DNA of 64,000 nt from Stenotrophomonas maltophilia. GTDB lineage: Bacteria; Pseudomonadota; Gammaproteobacteria; Xanthomonadales; Xanthomonadaceae. The notes beneath the pieces were generated by a model. It saw nothing but the letters and a program-made list of their open reading frames with translations, was not told where the DNA came from and did no database searches. The first letter of the stretch is position 1, and every line of letters begins with the position of its first letter. Positions 15,942 to 25,531 of the stretch are shown one piece after another. The stretch is taken from NCBI RefSeq assembly GCF_023518235.1, contig NZ_CP090423.1, positions 62,001 through 126,000 on the forward strand, written 5' to 3'. The position numbers were made by a program, and so were the translations under genes.

Positions 15942-17828
15942 TTGCGTTTTTCGTTGTCGCCCGTGCTGTGCACAGCCCTGGCCGTGGCCCTGGCCGGCTG
16001 CACGCCGTCGCCGCCGACGACCGCCGAGCGGGCCGCCGGCGACGATGTGCGCCCGGCCCAGGCGAGCGTCACCGACACGGCATCGCCGCCGCAGCAGGGC
16101 CGCGTGACCATTGCCGGCGAGGACGCCGCAGAGGATGTTCAACAGTGGACGCCGCCGCGCGTGGACCGGCAAGGGCGCAGCCTGGCCCAGCTGCGCCGTG
16201 CGGCCGAGCAGGCGTTCACCCAGGGGCGGCTCTACGAGGATGCCGACGCAGCCATTCCGCTGTGGCTGGCGGTGCAGGAGGAAGACCCGGATGACCGCCA
16301 GGCGCGGCAGGGCCTGCAGCGTGCGCGCCAGCGCCTGCAGCAGCAGGCCGACCAGCTGCTGGTGCGTCCGCTGCAGCAGCGCGAGGCACTGGCCGAGGCC
16401 AGCCGCCAGGCGCTGGTGCTGCTGACGCTGGCGCCCAATGACGAAAAGGTGCGCGCCCTGCAGGGGCGGGTGGAACGGGCCCAGCGCGTGGTGGCCTACA
16501 ACCGCGCGGGCGAAGAGGACCTGCGCTCGGACCGGATCGGCGAGGAAGGGGACGGCGCGATCGGCAACTTCCGCGAGGCGCTGGCGCTGGATGAACACAA
16601 CAGCCGGGCCAAGCAGGGTCTGGCGGCGGCCGAAAGTGGCCTGATCCGCCGCGCCGAGGATGCCGCGCGTGCCCGCGACTTCGCCAGCGCCGGCAGCTGG
16701 CTGGCCGAGGCGAGCAAGGTCCGTGACTCGTCGCCGACCATTGCCGATGCGTTCGAACGCATCGAGCAGATCCGCTCGGACACGCTGCTGCGGCTGCGCG
16801 ACGACGGCCTGCGCGAGCTGGCCACGCCGCAGGGCCTGAAACCGGCGCGGGAGAAGCTGGCCGAGGCGCTGCGCATCGGTCTGCCCGGTGATGCGGCGGT
16901 GGCCCAGCTGCGCGAGCGCATCGACCTGGCCACGCACTACGGCAGCTTCCGCCCGGGCCAGGTGTTCAGTGATGCGATGCGCGATGGCGGGCGCGGCCCG
17001 CAGATGGTGGTGGTGCCGCATGGTGGATTCCAGATGGGCGCCGGCGACGCCGAGCCGGGCTCGGCCGATTCGGAGCGACCTTCGCATTACGTACGCTTTG
17101 ACCGAGGCTTCGCGATGGCGATCACCGAAGTCACCGTCGGCGACTTCGAGCGCTATGTAAAGGCCACCAACGCGCGGCCCCGGGCCACCCGCCGTGGTCA
17201 TTCGGTGGTGTATGACGAGCGCAGTGGCAACTTCATCCGGCGCAGTGGCGTGGACTGGCGCTCGGACTACGATGGCGGCCGAGCGCTGGGCAACTCGCCG
17301 GTGATGCACGTCAGTGTGCGTGATGCCGAGAACTACGCAGCGTGGCTGTCCGAGCAGACCGGACGCAGCTACCGGCTGCCGAGCGAGGCTGAGTTCGAGT
17401 ATGCACTGCGTGCCGGCAGCAGTGGCCGTTACCCGTGGGGAGATGCCGGTACACCTCCTCCCGGCAGCGGCAACTTCACCGGCAGCAAGGACGTGTCGCC
17501 CTCCGGCCGGCACTGGCACAACGCCTTCATCGGCTACGGTGATGGCTGGTGGGGGCCGGCGCCGGTGGCCAGCTTCCAGGCCAATGCCTTCGGCCTGCAT
17601 GACATGGCGGGCAACCTGAGCGAATGGGTGGCCGACTGCTGGCATGCCAGCTACCGGCGTGCGCCGTCCGATGGCGTGGCCTGGTTCAACCCGGGGTGCC
17701 GCGCGCGGGTGATCCGTGGCGGCAACTGGGCCAACGCGCCCGAGCAGACCCGTGCCGCCTGGCGGCAGTCGCAGGATTCGGATACGACCAACGCGCGCAT
17801 CGGTTTCCGCCTGGTGCGCGGTATCTGA
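15942..17828 (+). CDS. Lipoprotein with FGE-sulfatase (SUMF1-like) domain
   Basis: 628 residues from TTG 15942, supported by a strong GAAGGAGG ribosome binding site 6 bp upstream; no ATG fits. The signal peptide ends in a lipobox (LAVALAGC). About 60-330 is helical and TPR-like with charged repeats (LQRARQRLQQQADQL). About 345-628 is a formylglycine-generating-enzyme fold: GGFQMGAGDAEPGS, ITEVTVGDFERYV, YRLPSEAEFEYALRAG, LHDMAGNLSEWVAD and IRGGNW...IGFRLVRG. The two active-site cysteines of true FGE, expected after RGGNW, are missing, so it is probably not a sulfatase activator. It may bind envelope ligands. The M48 protease gene follows after 89 bp. Confidence 0.85.
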   Translation: MRFSLSPVLCTALAVALAGCTPSPPTTAERAAGDDVRPAQASVTDTASPPQQGRVTIAGEDAAEDVQQWTPPRVDRQGRSLAQLRRAAEQAFTQGRLYEDADAAIPLWLAVQEEDPDDRQARQGLQRARQRLQQQADQLLVRPLQQREALAEASRQALVLLTLAPNDEKVRALQGRVERAQRVVAYNRAGEEDLRSDRIGEEGDGAIGNFREALALDEHNSRAKQGLAAAESGLIRRAEDAARARDFASAGSWLAEASKVRDSSPTIADAFERIEQIRSDTLLRLRDDGLRELATPQGLKPAREKLAEALRIGLPGDAAVAQLRERIDLATHYGSFRPGQVFSDAMRDGGRGPQMVVVPHGGFQMGAGDAEPGSADSERPSHYVRFDRGFAMAITEVTVGDFERYVKATNARPRATRRGHSVVYDERSGNFIRRSGVDWRSDYDGGRALGNSPVMHVSVRDAENYAAWLSEQTGRSYRLPSEAEFEYALRAGSSGRYPWGDAGTPPPGSGNFTGSKDVSPSGRHWHNAFIGYGDGWWGPAPVASFQANAFGLHDMAGNLSEWVADCWHASYRRAPSDGVAWFNPGCRARVIRGGNWANAPEQTRAAWRQSQDSDTTNARIGFRLVRGI

Positions 17829-17917
17829 TCGGCCAGCGGCTTCACCCGCTGCAGGCGTCGGCGCACTAAGATTGCGCCGTGCCCGCCGGCCGGCGGGGCC
17901 AGCAGGAAGACCGCCCG

Positions 17918-18814
17918 ATGCGCAACGATCCCTTTTCCCGCTCGCCACAGGGCCCGCAACGGCGCGGCCTGTTCGGCAACATCCGCTGGTGGGTGCTGCT
18001 GCTGGCCGCCGGTTATGCCGCGTTCTACTGGTTTTCCAACCGCACGGTGGATCCCTATACCGGCGAAAAGGTCATGATCGACAGCAGCCTGGATGCGCGC
18101 CAGGAGACCGCGCTGGGCCTGCAGGCGTACCAGCAGATCCTCTCGCAGGAACCGCCGATGGATCCGAACGCGCCGATCGCGCGCGACGTGCGTGACATCG
18201 CGCAGCGACTGATTGCCAAGGTGGATGTGGTGGAGACCGCGCTGGCGCAGGAACACGGCGTGCAGCCGGCGCACTTTGCGCGTGATTTCCAGTGGGAAGT
18301 GAACGTGATTCCGTCCGAGCAGGCCAATGCGTTCTGCCTGCCGGGCGGCAAGATGGCGGTCTATACCGGGCTGGTGCCGGTGGCGCGCACCCGCGATGCG
18401 ATGGCGGTGGTGATGGGCCACGAAATCGCCCATGCGCTGTTGCGCCACGGTGCGCAGCGCATGGCGCAGCAGAAGCTGACCCAGATCGGGCAGGTGGCCG
18501 GCGCCGCCAGCGGCATGGATGCGCAGCAGCAACAGATGATGATGTCGGCGATGGGCTACGGCTACCTGCTGCCGTATGCGCGCAGCCACGAGACCCAGGC
18601 CGACGAAGTGGGGCTGATGCTGGCCGCGGCGGCGTGCTTCGACCCGCGCGAGGCGGTGCCGTTGTGGCAGCGGATGGGCCAGGCCAGCGGTGGCCAGGCA
18701 CCGCCGGAGTTTGCCTCCACCCATCCCAACCCGGGCACCCGCATCCAGAACCTGCAGGCGCTGATGCCGAAGGCGCTCGAGTACCGGCAGAAGTTCTGCG
18801 AGCAGGCGAAGTAG
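17918..18814 (+). CDS. M48 family metalloprotease (LoiP/YggG-like)
   Basis: 298 residues from ATG 17918, with AGGA upstream. A single N-terminal membrane segment (WWVLLLAAGYAAFYWFS) after a basic stretch anchors it facing the periplasm. The catalytic zinc motif HEIAHALLRHG lies at about 168, and the third ligand Glu follows in HETQADEVGLML. The substrate groove motif ANAFCLPGGKMAVYTGL is typical of the family. Such proteases take part in envelope quality control. It has no lipobox, unlike E. coli LoiP. It may be co-transcribed with the preceding lipoprotein gene. Confidence 0.88.
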   Translation: MRNDPFSRSPQGPQRRGLFGNIRWWVLLLAAGYAAFYWFSNRTVDPYTGEKVMIDSSLDARQETALGLQAYQQILSQEPPMDPNAPIARDVRDIAQRLIAKVDVVETALAQEHGVQPAHFARDFQWEVNVIPSEQANAFCLPGGKMAVYTGLVPVARTRDAMAVVMGHEIAHALLRHGAQRMAQQKLTQIGQVAGAASGMDAQQQQMMMSAMGYGYLLPYARSHETQADEVGLMLAAAACFDPREAVPLWQRMGQASGGQAPPEFASTHPNPGTRIQNLQALMPKALEYRQKFCEQAK

Positions 18815-18902
18815 GAGGGTGTTCGGCAGGGCTGCGCCCTGCACCTGCAGAAGCCTCGAGCCAGAGCAACGTCAACGGCAAGAGCTGGCTTCCTGCGGGA
18901 TC

Positions 18903-19002
18903 GCGGGGTGGGTCCGGTTGCGGGGGACGCCGTAAATACGTCCCTGCAGGCTCGGTCGCTGTATCCATGCGGCTCACGACCCCGCAACCGGACCCACCCC
19001 GC
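18903..19002. repeat. Conserved-core inverted-arm element, copy 1
   Basis: Perfect 23 bp inverted arms (18903-18925 and 18980-19002) enclose a 54 nt core. The core contains CGTCCCTGCAGGCTCGG and an inner hairpin GCTGTAT-CC-ATGCGGC. The same core, with other arms, occurs at 19175-19272 (reverse) and 47776-47881. Confidence 0.8.
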
Positions 19003-19030
19003 CTCCGACAGGTTCCTGCTGCTGTTGGCA

Positions 19031-19142
19031 GGTGTCGACCTTGGTCGGCACGGTAGGTCCACGCCATGTGTGGATGCTTTTCGATCTTGATTCGAAATAT
19101 TCGATTCCGATGGAGATTCATCCACGCATGGCGTGGATCTAC
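19031..19142. repeat. GTAG-type palindromes, including an inverted pair
   Basis: 19031-19051 is a GTCGACC/GGTCGGC palindrome. 19053-19076 (GTAGGTCCACGCCATGTGTG) and 19119-19142 (its inverted partner ending in GTAG on the other strand) form an inverted pair 42 bp apart that could fold as one long hairpin. Confidence 0.75.
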
Positions 19143-19174
19143 CGACCGTCATCTGGAAACTGTCGGGGGCGGGG

Positions 19175-19272
19175 GGGGCGGTGTGGCTGTGCAGGACCAT
19201 TGGCGCCATGGATGGCGCCATCGAGCCCCCAAGGACGGGTTCATGGCGTGTCCTGCACAGCCACACCGCCCC
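19175..19272. repeat. Conserved-core inverted-arm element, copy 2 (reverse)
   Basis: Perfect 23 bp arms (19175-19197, 19250-19272) of unrelated sequence to copy 1 enclose a 52 nt core. On the minus strand the core reads ACGCCATGAACCCGTCCTTG... and contains the inner hairpin GGCGCCAT-CC-ATGGCGCC. It lies 97 bp after the xseA stop. Confidence 0.8.
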
Positions 19273-19368
19273 GCCAGGCCATCAGCAATCCAGCGCCGCA
19301 TTCGCTGTTGCTTCGGCCGTTGCAGTTGCCTCTGCAGGTGCAGGGCGGCAGCCCTGCCGAACAAGCCT

Positions 19369-20700
19369 CTACTTGACCTGCACGTCGATCACGCCGTCGC
19401 CAACGCGCGCCTGCAGGGCATCGCCGGGCCGTACCTGATCGACCTTCCGCACCAGCGTACCGTCGTCGCTGCGGGTGAGGATGCTGTAGCCACGCGCGAC
19501 GGTCGCCAGCGGGCTGATCGCTTCCAGCGAGCGCGCTACCCCGCGCAGGCGCAGCGCATCGCGCTCCAGCCGCCGCTGCATTGCGGCCTGCGGACGCCCG
19601 CGCAGGGCCGCCAGGCGCCGCTGCATCGCGTCGAGCTGGCGTTGCGGGTGATGACCGCGCAGCACGGCCACCGCGTGCCGCAGCCGGGCTGCACGACGCT
19701 CCTGCTGCTGGTTGAATGCCGCATGCAGGCGCCGGCCCAGCTCCAGTTGGCGCCGGCGCAGGAGCTCCAACCGTGCCTGCGGGCTCTGGGCGTTCAGGCG
19801 CAGCAGGGCGCGATCGGCGCGCTGCATCGCCTGCTGCATCGCCTGCCGTTGCAACTGCACCATGCGCGCGGCGGTGCGGCGCAGGCGCAAGGCCAGTTCG
19901 CGCTGGTCCGGTACCAGCAGTTCGGCCGCCACCGACGGTGTCGGAGCGCGCAGGTCGGCCGCGAAATCGCTGAGGCTGAAGTCGGTTTCGTGGCCCACCG
20001 CCGACACCACCGGAGTGCGGCTGGCGGCGATCGCACGGGCGAGGGCTTCGTCATTGAACGCCCACAGGTCTTCCAGCGAACCGCCACCGCGGGTCAGCAG
20101 GATCACGTCGTAGCGTCCGCTGGCATCGGCGGCCTGCAGCAGGCGGGTGATCTGCGCAGCCGCCGTGCTGCCCTGGACCAGGGTCGGCAGCAGATCCACT
20201 TCCAGCAGCGGGAAGCGGCGGCCGAGCACGCTCAGCACGTCGCGCACGGCGGCACCGGTAGGCGAGGTGATCACTGCCAGGCGCTGCACATGGGCCGGCA
20301 GCGGGCGCTTGCGTGCCGGGTCGAACAGGCCTTCGGCGTCCAGTCGGGCCTTCAGTTCCTCGAACGCACGGCGCAACGCGCCTTCGCCGGCTTCCTCCAT
20401 GTGGTCGAGCACCATCTGGTACTCGCCGCGTGCGTCGTACAGGGTCACTTTGCCACGCACCAGCACGCGCATGCCTTCGCGCGGCACGAATTTCAGGTAC
20501 TGCGCCTTCATCCGGAACATCGCAGCGCGCAGCTGGGCACGCGCATCCTTCAGGGTGAAGTACAGGTGGCCGGAGGCAGGTCGCGCCACGCTGCCGAGCT
20601 CGGCCTCGACCCAGATCGCCGGGAAGCTGCCTTCCAGCAGGTCGCGGGCCAGGGTGTTGAGCTGGCTGGGGGTGAGGATGTCGTTGTTGCGTGGCTGCAT
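19369..20700 (-). CDS. xseA: Exodeoxyribonuclease VII large subunit
   Basis: 443 residues from ATG 20700. It has an N-terminal OB-fold (about 5-105; [20 protein letters not shown]), the catalytic core (about 130-350; [63 protein letters not shown]), a long coiled-coil rich in Gln and Arg (about 280-380), and a C-terminal [15 protein letters not shown] segment. With XseB it degrades single-stranded DNA from both ends. It starts 44 bp after the queG stop on the same strand and is probably in one operon with it. Confidence 0.96.
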   Translation of the reverse strand: MQPRNNDILTPSQLNTLARDLLEGSFPAIWVEAELGSVARPASGHLYFTLKDARAQLRAAMFRMKAQYLKFVPREGMRVLVRGKVTLYDARGEYQMVLDHMEEAGEGALRRAFEELKARLDAEGLFDPARKRPLPAHVQRLAVITSPTGAAVRDVLSVLGRRFPLLEVDLLPTLVQGSTAAAQITRLLQAADASGRYDVILLTRGGGSLEDLWAFNDEALARAIAASRTPVVSAVGHETDFSLSDFAADLRAPTPSVAAELLVPDQRELALRLRRTAARMVQLQRQAMQQAMQRADRALLRLNAQSPQARLELLRRRQLELGRRLHAAFNQQQERRAARLRHAVAVLRGHHPQRQLDAMQRRLAALRGRPQAAMQRRLERDALRLRGVARSLEAISPLATVARGYSILTRSDDGTLVRKVDQVRPGDALQARVGDGVIDVQVK

Positions 20701-20744
20701 GGGAACGGCGTGCGGCAGGTGGAACGGGCGCTCAGGATCGCACG

Positions 20745-21815
20745 TCAGCGCGGGGCGTGCTGGGCCAGCGCCCACTGCACGTGTTCGCGTACCAGCGGCG
20801 AGGGATCGTCGATGCGGGTGTGCAGCGCGGCCAGCGCCTCGGCCGAGGCCGGTGCATTGCCCAGCGCCACCGCGATGTTGCGCAGCCAGCGCTCATGCCC
20901 GCTGCGGCGGATCGGGCTGCCTTCGGTGCGGCGGAGGAACTCGGCTTCATCCCAGCCGAACAGCTGGTCCAGGCGCGCGGTGTCGAGGTTGTTGCGCGCG
21001 CGGAAATCGGCTTCGTCGGTGCGCTTGGCGAACTTGTTCCAGGGGCAGACCAGCTGGCAGTCGTCACACCCGTAGATACGGTTGCCCATCAACGGCCGCA
21101 TGTCCTCGGGAATGGCGCCATCGTGCTCGATGGTCAGGTAGGAAATGCAGCGCCGCGCATCCAGTCGTTGCGGGCCGGTGATCGCGCGGGTGGGGCAGAC
21201 ATCGATGCAGCGCGTGCAGGTACCGCAGTGCGCGGTGGCCGGGGTGTCGATCGGCAGCGGGATATCGATGTAGATCTCGCCGATGAAGAACCACGAGCCA
21301 CCGTGCCGATCGATCAGGCAGGTGTGCTTGCCGATCCAGCCAAGCCCGGCATTGCGCGCCAGCGCGCGTTCCAGTACCGGTGCCGAATCGACGAAGACGC
21401 GGTAGCCCAGCGGCGCCACTTCATCGTTGATCTGCGTGGCCAGCTTCTGCAGGCGGTTGCGCATCAGCTTGTGATAGTCGCGGCCCAGCGCGTAGCGCGC
21501 CACATAGGCACGGCCCGGGTCGGCCAGGGTGGCCCACGCTTCGGTATCGTCCTTGTGGCTGTAGTCCATGCCGACCGAGATCACCCGCACCGTGCCCGGC
21601 AGCAGCTCGGCCGGTCGCGCGCGCAGCGTGCCGTGGCGCGCCATCCAGTCCATCGTGCCGTACAGGCCCTGGCCCAGCCAGTCGGCCAGGTGTGCTTCAT
21701 CCTCGCCCAGCTCGATGCCGGCGATGCCGCAGCGCTGGAAGCCATGCGCACGGGCCAGTTCGCGGATGCGCTGCACGGCCTGGGCCGGATCGACAGGGGC
21801 GGGGACGGGGGACAT
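20745..21815 (-). CDS. queG: Epoxyqueuosine reductase
   Basis: 356 residues from ATG 21815. It has the cobalamin-binding N-terminal domain, a central region with [17 protein letters not shown], and two [4Fe-4S] clusters from [12 protein letters not shown] and [13 protein letters not shown]-terminal HEAT-like repeat ([17 protein letters not shown]) contacts tRNA. It reduces epoxyqueuosine at position 34 of tRNA to queuosine, the last step of the pathway. The start is 23 bp from the divergent nnr start, the same arrangement as yjeS/yjeF in E. coli. Confidence 0.96.
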   Translation of the reverse strand: MSPVPAPVDPAQAVQRIRELARAHGFQRCGIAGIELGEDEAHLADWLGQGLYGTMDWMARHGTLRARPAELLPGTVRVISVGMDYSHKDDTEAWATLADPGRAYVARYALGRDYHKLMRNRLQKLATQINDEVAPLGYRVFVDSAPVLERALARNAGLGWIGKHTCLIDRHGGSWFFIGEIYIDIPLPIDTPATAHCGTCTRCIDVCPTRAITGPQRLDARRCISYLTIEHDGAIPEDMRPLMGNRIYGCDDCQLVCPWNKFAKRTDEADFRARNNLDTARLDQLFGWDEAEFLRRTEGSPIRRSGHERWLRNIAVALGNAPASAEALAALHTRIDDPSPLVREHVQWALAQHAPR

Positions 21816-21821
21816 GAGCAC

Positions 21822-21832
21822 CAGTATAAAAT
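21822..21832. promoter_or_regulatory. Overlapping -10 boxes for queG and nnr
   Basis: The 23 bp between the divergent starts holds TATAAA on the plus strand (21825-21830) and TATACT on the minus strand (21822-21827). Each lies about 6-8 bp from its start codon, so both transcripts could be nearly or fully leaderless. No good -35 is seen on either side. Confidence 0.4.
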
Positions 21833-21838
21833 CCCGGC

Positions 21839-23323
21839 ATGCCCGATCTCTCTCTTCTGTTCGACACCGCCGCCGCGCGCACGCTCGATGCGCGCGCCTC
21901 GGCATTGGCCGGTGACGGTGGCTGGGGCCTGATGGCACAGGCCGGCCTGGCCGGCTGGCAATGCCTGCTGCAGCAGTGGCCCGAGGCCCGAGCGTTGTGC
22001 GTGCTGGTCGGCGCCGGCAACAACGGCGGCGATGGCTACGTGCTGGCCACCCATGCGCTGCGGTCGGGACGCCCGGTGCAGGTGGTCACGCTGCCGGGCA
22101 AGGCACCTGCCACGGCGCTGGCCCGCCAGGCCGCGGCGGACTTTGCGGCGGCAGGTGGCTGCGTCGTCGCGTTCGACGGCCAGCTGCCGGCGGCCGAGGT
22201 GTATGTGGACGCGTTGTTCGGGCTTGGCCTGGACCGGGCGCCGGCGGGCGAGGCCCTGGCGCTGATCGAGGCGCTCAACAGCACAACGGCACCGGTACTG
22301 GCGCTGGACGTGCCCAGTGGCGTCGACGCCGATAACGGTCGCGTGCCGGGGGGGGCGGTGAAGGCCGAGGTCACACTGCAGTTCATCGCCTGCCACCGTG
22401 GCCTGTACACCGGCGATGCACTGGAACACGTGGGCCAGCGCCGGTTGGCGCCGCTGGAACTGCCTGACGCCGCCTGGGACGGCATTGCCGCCAGCGCGCA
22501 GCGCTGGACGGGGGAGCGTCTGCCGGCGCTGTTGCCACCTCGCCGGGCCAATACCCACAAGGGTGAATCCGGCCACGTGCTGTGCATTGGCGGCAACCAT
22601 GGCAGCGGCGGTGCGGTGATGCTGGCCGCCGCCGCCGCGCTGCGCGCAGGTGCCGGGCTGGTCAGCGTCGGCAGCCGTCGCGATCACGTGGCACCGTTGC
22701 TGGCGCGCCTGCCCGAGGCGATGAGCCACGCGCTGGAAGACGGCGATGCGCTGCCCGCACTGCTGGACAGGGCCAGGGTGGTGGCGATCGGTCCGGGGCT
22801 GGGCCAGGACGAATGGGCGCGGGCGCTGTCTGCGCGGGCGCTGGCCTGTGGCAAGCCGCTGGTGGTCGACGCCGATGCGCTGAACCTGCTGGCGCAGGAC
22901 CCGCACGCGTTGCCCGAGGCCATCCTCACCCCGCATCCGGGTGAGGCTGCGCGTCTGCTGGGCTGCAGGACTGCCGACATCCAGGCCGACCGCTATGCCA
23001 GTGCGCAGGCGCTGGCCGAGCGCTTCCATGCCGTGGTGGTACTGAAGGGCGCGGGCAGCATCGTGGCCGCGCCCGCGCAGCTGCCGCGACTGATCGCCGC
23101 CGGCAACCCCGGCATGGCCGTCGGTGGTATGGGCGACCTGCTCACCGGCATCATTGCCAGTCTGCGTGCGCAGGGCCTGTGCGCGTTCGATGCCGCCGCC
23201 GCCGGCGCGCTGCTGCACGCACTGGCCGGCGATGCCGCTGCGGCCGAAGGCGCGCGCGGCCTGCTTCCCACCGACCTGCTGGCGCCGCTGCGGCGACTGG
23301 CCAACCCGGAACACTCCCCATGA
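21839..23323 (+). CDS. nnr: Bifunctional NAD(P)HX epimerase/dehydratase
   Basis: 494 residues from ATG 21839. The N-terminal epimerase (about 1-210) has VGAGNNGGDGYVLATHAL and the ALDVPSGVDADNG loop. The C-terminal ADP-dependent dehydratase (about 225-494) has the ribokinase-like signature AAGNPGMAVGGMGDLLTG and ILTPHPGEAARLLG. The protein repairs hydrated NADH and NADPH. Its stop overlaps the tsaE start (ATGA), so the two are coupled. Confidence 0.96.
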   Translation: MPDLSLLFDTAAARTLDARASALAGDGGWGLMAQAGLAGWQCLLQQWPEARALCVLVGAGNNGGDGYVLATHALRSGRPVQVVTLPGKAPATALARQAAADFAAAGGCVVAFDGQLPAAEVYVDALFGLGLDRAPAGEALALIEALNSTTAPVLALDVPSGVDADNGRVPGGAVKAEVTLQFIACHRGLYTGDALEHVGQRRLAPLELPDAAWDGIAASAQRWTGERLPALLPPRRANTHKGESGHVLCIGGNHGSGGAVMLAAAAALRAGAGLVSVGSRRDHVAPLLARLPEAMSHALEDGDALPALLDRARVVAIGPGLGQDEWARALSARALACGKPLVVDADALNLLAQDPHALPEAILTPHPGEAARLLGCRTADIQADRYASAQALAERFHAVVVLKGAGSIVAAPAQLPRLIAAGNPGMAVGGMGDLLTGIIASLRAQGLCAFDAAAAGALLHALAGDAAAAEGARGLLPTDLLAPLRRLANPEHSP

Positions 23324-23802
23324 CTGACTTCTTCCTTGCCGACAGCGACGCCACCGAACGGCTGGGGCAGTGGCTGGCGGCCAGCCGGCCGCCGCAGGCG
23401 CTGGTCGAACTGCGCGGCGACCTCGGTGCCGGCAAGTCCACTACTGCGCGCGCCCTGCTGCGCGCGTTGGGCGTGCAGGGCGCGATCCGCAGCCCGACCT
23501 ACACCCTGGTCGAGCGCTATCCACTGGCGAGCGGCGGCGAGGCCTGGCACCTGGACCTGTACCGGATCGGTCAGGCCGGCGAGCTGGATTTCCTCGGCCT
23601 GGACGAGGGCGGTGCGGTGCTGTGGCTGGTCGAATGGCCCGAGCGCGGTGCCGGCGCGCTGCCGCCGACCGACCTGGTGGTGGCGCTGGAGATCGAGGGT
23701 CACGGCCGTCGGGTCCGTCTCACCGCGGCAAGCGACATCGGTCGTGAATGGCTGCAACGGCTCCCGCAAGGGGGCGACTTGCAGGCCATTTCTGCCGGCT
23801 GA
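23320..23802 (+). CDS. tsaE: tRNA threonylcarbamoyladenosine ATPase TsaE
   Basis: 160 residues from ATG 23320, overlapping the nnr stop by 4 bp. It has the Walker A motif GDLGAGKST at about 33, switch SPTYTLVERY, and HLDLYRIG with the Walker B-like LVEWPERG. TsaE is the ATPase that resets the TsaBD complex during t6A37 synthesis in tRNAs. Length is typical of the family. Confidence 0.95.
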   Translation: MTDFFLADSDATERLGQWLAASRPPQALVELRGDLGAGKSTTARALLRALGVQGAIRSPTYTLVERYPLASGGEAWHLDLYRIGQAGELDFLGLDEGGAVLWLVEWPERGAGALPPTDLVVALEIEGHGRRVRLTAASDIGREWLQRLPQGGDLQAISAG

Positions 23803-23847
23803 CGAGAACAAACACCGGCAGGTTACGGATTATTAAGGAAAAAGGTG

Positions 23848-23876
23848 TTGCATTCCGTTCAGCGCGGTGATTGAAT
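23848..23876 (+). promoter_or_regulatory. Possible promoter of amiC
   Basis: TTGCAT, 17 bp spacer, TTGAAT. The start site would fall at or just before the ATG at 23885, so this transcript may be leaderless. Confidence 0.35.
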
Positions 23877-23884
23877 CCTGAGCC

Positions 23885-25438
23885 ATGCGCCCGGGGAACC
23901 GTCTCATCGCCATCTGTGCCGCCGTCGGACTGGGTCTGGCGAGCGTCAGTGCGTGGGCTGGTGAAGTCCGCCAGGTGCTGCTGAACACCGGTGCCACCGG
24001 CACCCGCGCCGAGATCTCGCTGGTCGGCAGCGGCGGCTACAAGACCCTGTCGCTGGCCGGTCCGAACCGCCTGGTGGTCGATTTCCCCGACTCCAGCGCC
24101 ATCCGCAACCTGAAGATGCCGGCCGCACAGGGCGTGGTCACGGCCGTGCGCACCGGACAGCCGGTGCCGGGTACGTTCCGCGTGGTGTTCGACCTTGCCG
24201 AATCGGTGGCGCCGTTCCGCCCGCAGATGCAGCGCGAGGGCAACGAATCCAAGCTCGTGATCGAGTGGCCGGGCGATGGCCCGGCCGTGGCCGCCCAGCG
24301 TCCGGCACCGACACTTCCGGCGCCGACCACCGCTCCGGCCCCGAGCGCGGCCGAAAGTGCGCAGTCGCGTACCGATGCCGCACGCGCCACCGCGTTGTTG
24401 ACTGCACAGGTGCAGCAGCAGGCCAGCGCCACGGCTGCAGCGCCCGCCGCGCCGACGCCGGCACCGTCCACCGCGCCGGTCCAGGTCGCCGCGGCAGGGA
24501 CCACGGCCAGCAGTACCCCTTCGTCCTCGCCAGCCGCGATCCTCGCCGGCCAGCGCACCGCTGCCGTGGTGAGCACGCCGCCGGCCACCGTTCCCACACC
24601 GGCGCCAGCGGCGCCGGTTGAAGCGCCACGCCCGGCGATGCCCAGCGATGCCTCGCGCATCCGCATGCAGCCGGGCATGCGCCATCTGGTGGTGGCGATC
24701 GATCCCGGCCACGGTGGCCAGGACCCGGGCGCGATCGGCCCGACCGGCAAGCGTGAGAAGGATGTCACCCTGGCGGTGGCCCGCGAACTGGCCCGCCAGG
24801 TCAACGCCACGCCCGGCCTGAAGGCCTACCTGACCCGCGACAGCGACGTCTTCATCCCGCTGCCGATGCGTGCGCAGAAGGCGCGTGCGAACAAGGCCGA
24901 CATCTTCATCTCGATCCACGCCGATGCCGCCGAAAACCGCTCGGCAACCGGTTCGTCGGTGTATGTGCTATCGACCAAGGGCGCGTCCTCGCAGCGCGCA
25001 CGTTGGCTGGCGGACAAGGAAAACGCGGCCGATCTGGTCGGTGGCGTGCGCCTGCAGCAGACCGAAGGCACGCTGGCCAATGTGCTGCTGGACCTGGCCC
25101 AGAGCGGTTACATGAAGGCCTCCGAAGACGCGGCCGGGCATGTGCTGGGGGGCCTGAAGCGGATCGGCAACAACCACAAACCGAACATCGAACGCGCCAA
25201 CTTCGCGGTGCTGCGCACCTCGGACATGCCGGCGATGCTGGTGGAAACCGCGTTCATTTCCAACCCGGATGAAGAGCGCCGCCTGATCGACCCGGCCTAC
25301 CAGCGCAAGATCGCCGGCGCCGTGCTCGATGGCGTGCATACCTTCTTCAGCCGGCAGCCGCCGCCGGGGACGTTGTACGCGGCGCGTGCGCAGGCCGAGA
25401 TCGACGCAGCCGGCACCATGGCAGGCGGCAGCAAGTAA
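23885..25438 (+). CDS. amiC: N-acetylmuramoyl-L-alanine amidase with AMIN domain (AmiB/AmiC type)
   Basis: 517 residues from ATG 23885. Signal peptide 1-27 (IAICAAVGLGLASVSAWA). An AMIN domain (about 30-135) would recruit it to septal peptidoglycan. A long Ala/Pro/Thr linker (about 140-255) follows. The amidase_3 domain (about 265-490) has zinc ligands in DPGHGGQDPG, SIHADA and VETAFIS and the Glu of GKREKDV. It cleaves the amide between MurNAc and stem peptide at cell separation. Gene order tsaE-amiB/C-mutL is conserved from E. coli. Confidence 0.95.
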   Translation: MRPGNRLIAICAAVGLGLASVSAWAGEVRQVLLNTGATGTRAEISLVGSGGYKTLSLAGPNRLVVDFPDSSAIRNLKMPAAQGVVTAVRTGQPVPGTFRVVFDLAESVAPFRPQMQREGNESKLVIEWPGDGPAVAAQRPAPTLPAPTTAPAPSAAESAQSRTDAARATALLTAQVQQQASATAAAPAAPTPAPSTAPVQVAAAGTTASSTPSSSPAAILAGQRTAAVVSTPPATVPTPAPAAPVEAPRPAMPSDASRIRMQPGMRHLVVAIDPGHGGQDPGAIGPTGKREKDVTLAVARELARQVNATPGLKAYLTRDSDVFIPLPMRAQKARANKADIFISIHADAAENRSATGSSVYVLSTKGASSQRARWLADKENAADLVGGVRLQQTEGTLANVLLDLAQSGYMKASEDAAGHVLGGLKRIGNNHKPNIERANFAVLRTSDMPAMLVETAFISNPDEERRLIDPAYQRKIAGAVLDGVHTFFSRQPPPGTLYAARAQAEIDAAGTMAGGSK

Positions 25439-25455
25439 GCCGGTCCGCGTGCCGG

Positions 25456-25479
25456 GTAGCGCCGGGCCATGCCCGGCGG
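25456..25479. repeat. GTAG-type palindrome (SMAG-like)
   Basis: GTAGCGCCGGGCCATGCCCG type element in the amiC-mutL gap. Confidence 0.7.
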
Positions 25480-25531
25480 GCGTGTGGCTCCGCTATCATC
25501 GACCCATGAAGTCTGCTGCCCATCCTCTCCC

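Noticed and set aside
18903..19272. CRISPR-like pattern of repeated palindromes
   Set aside because: The units differ in sequence, spacing and orientation, and no cas genes are present.
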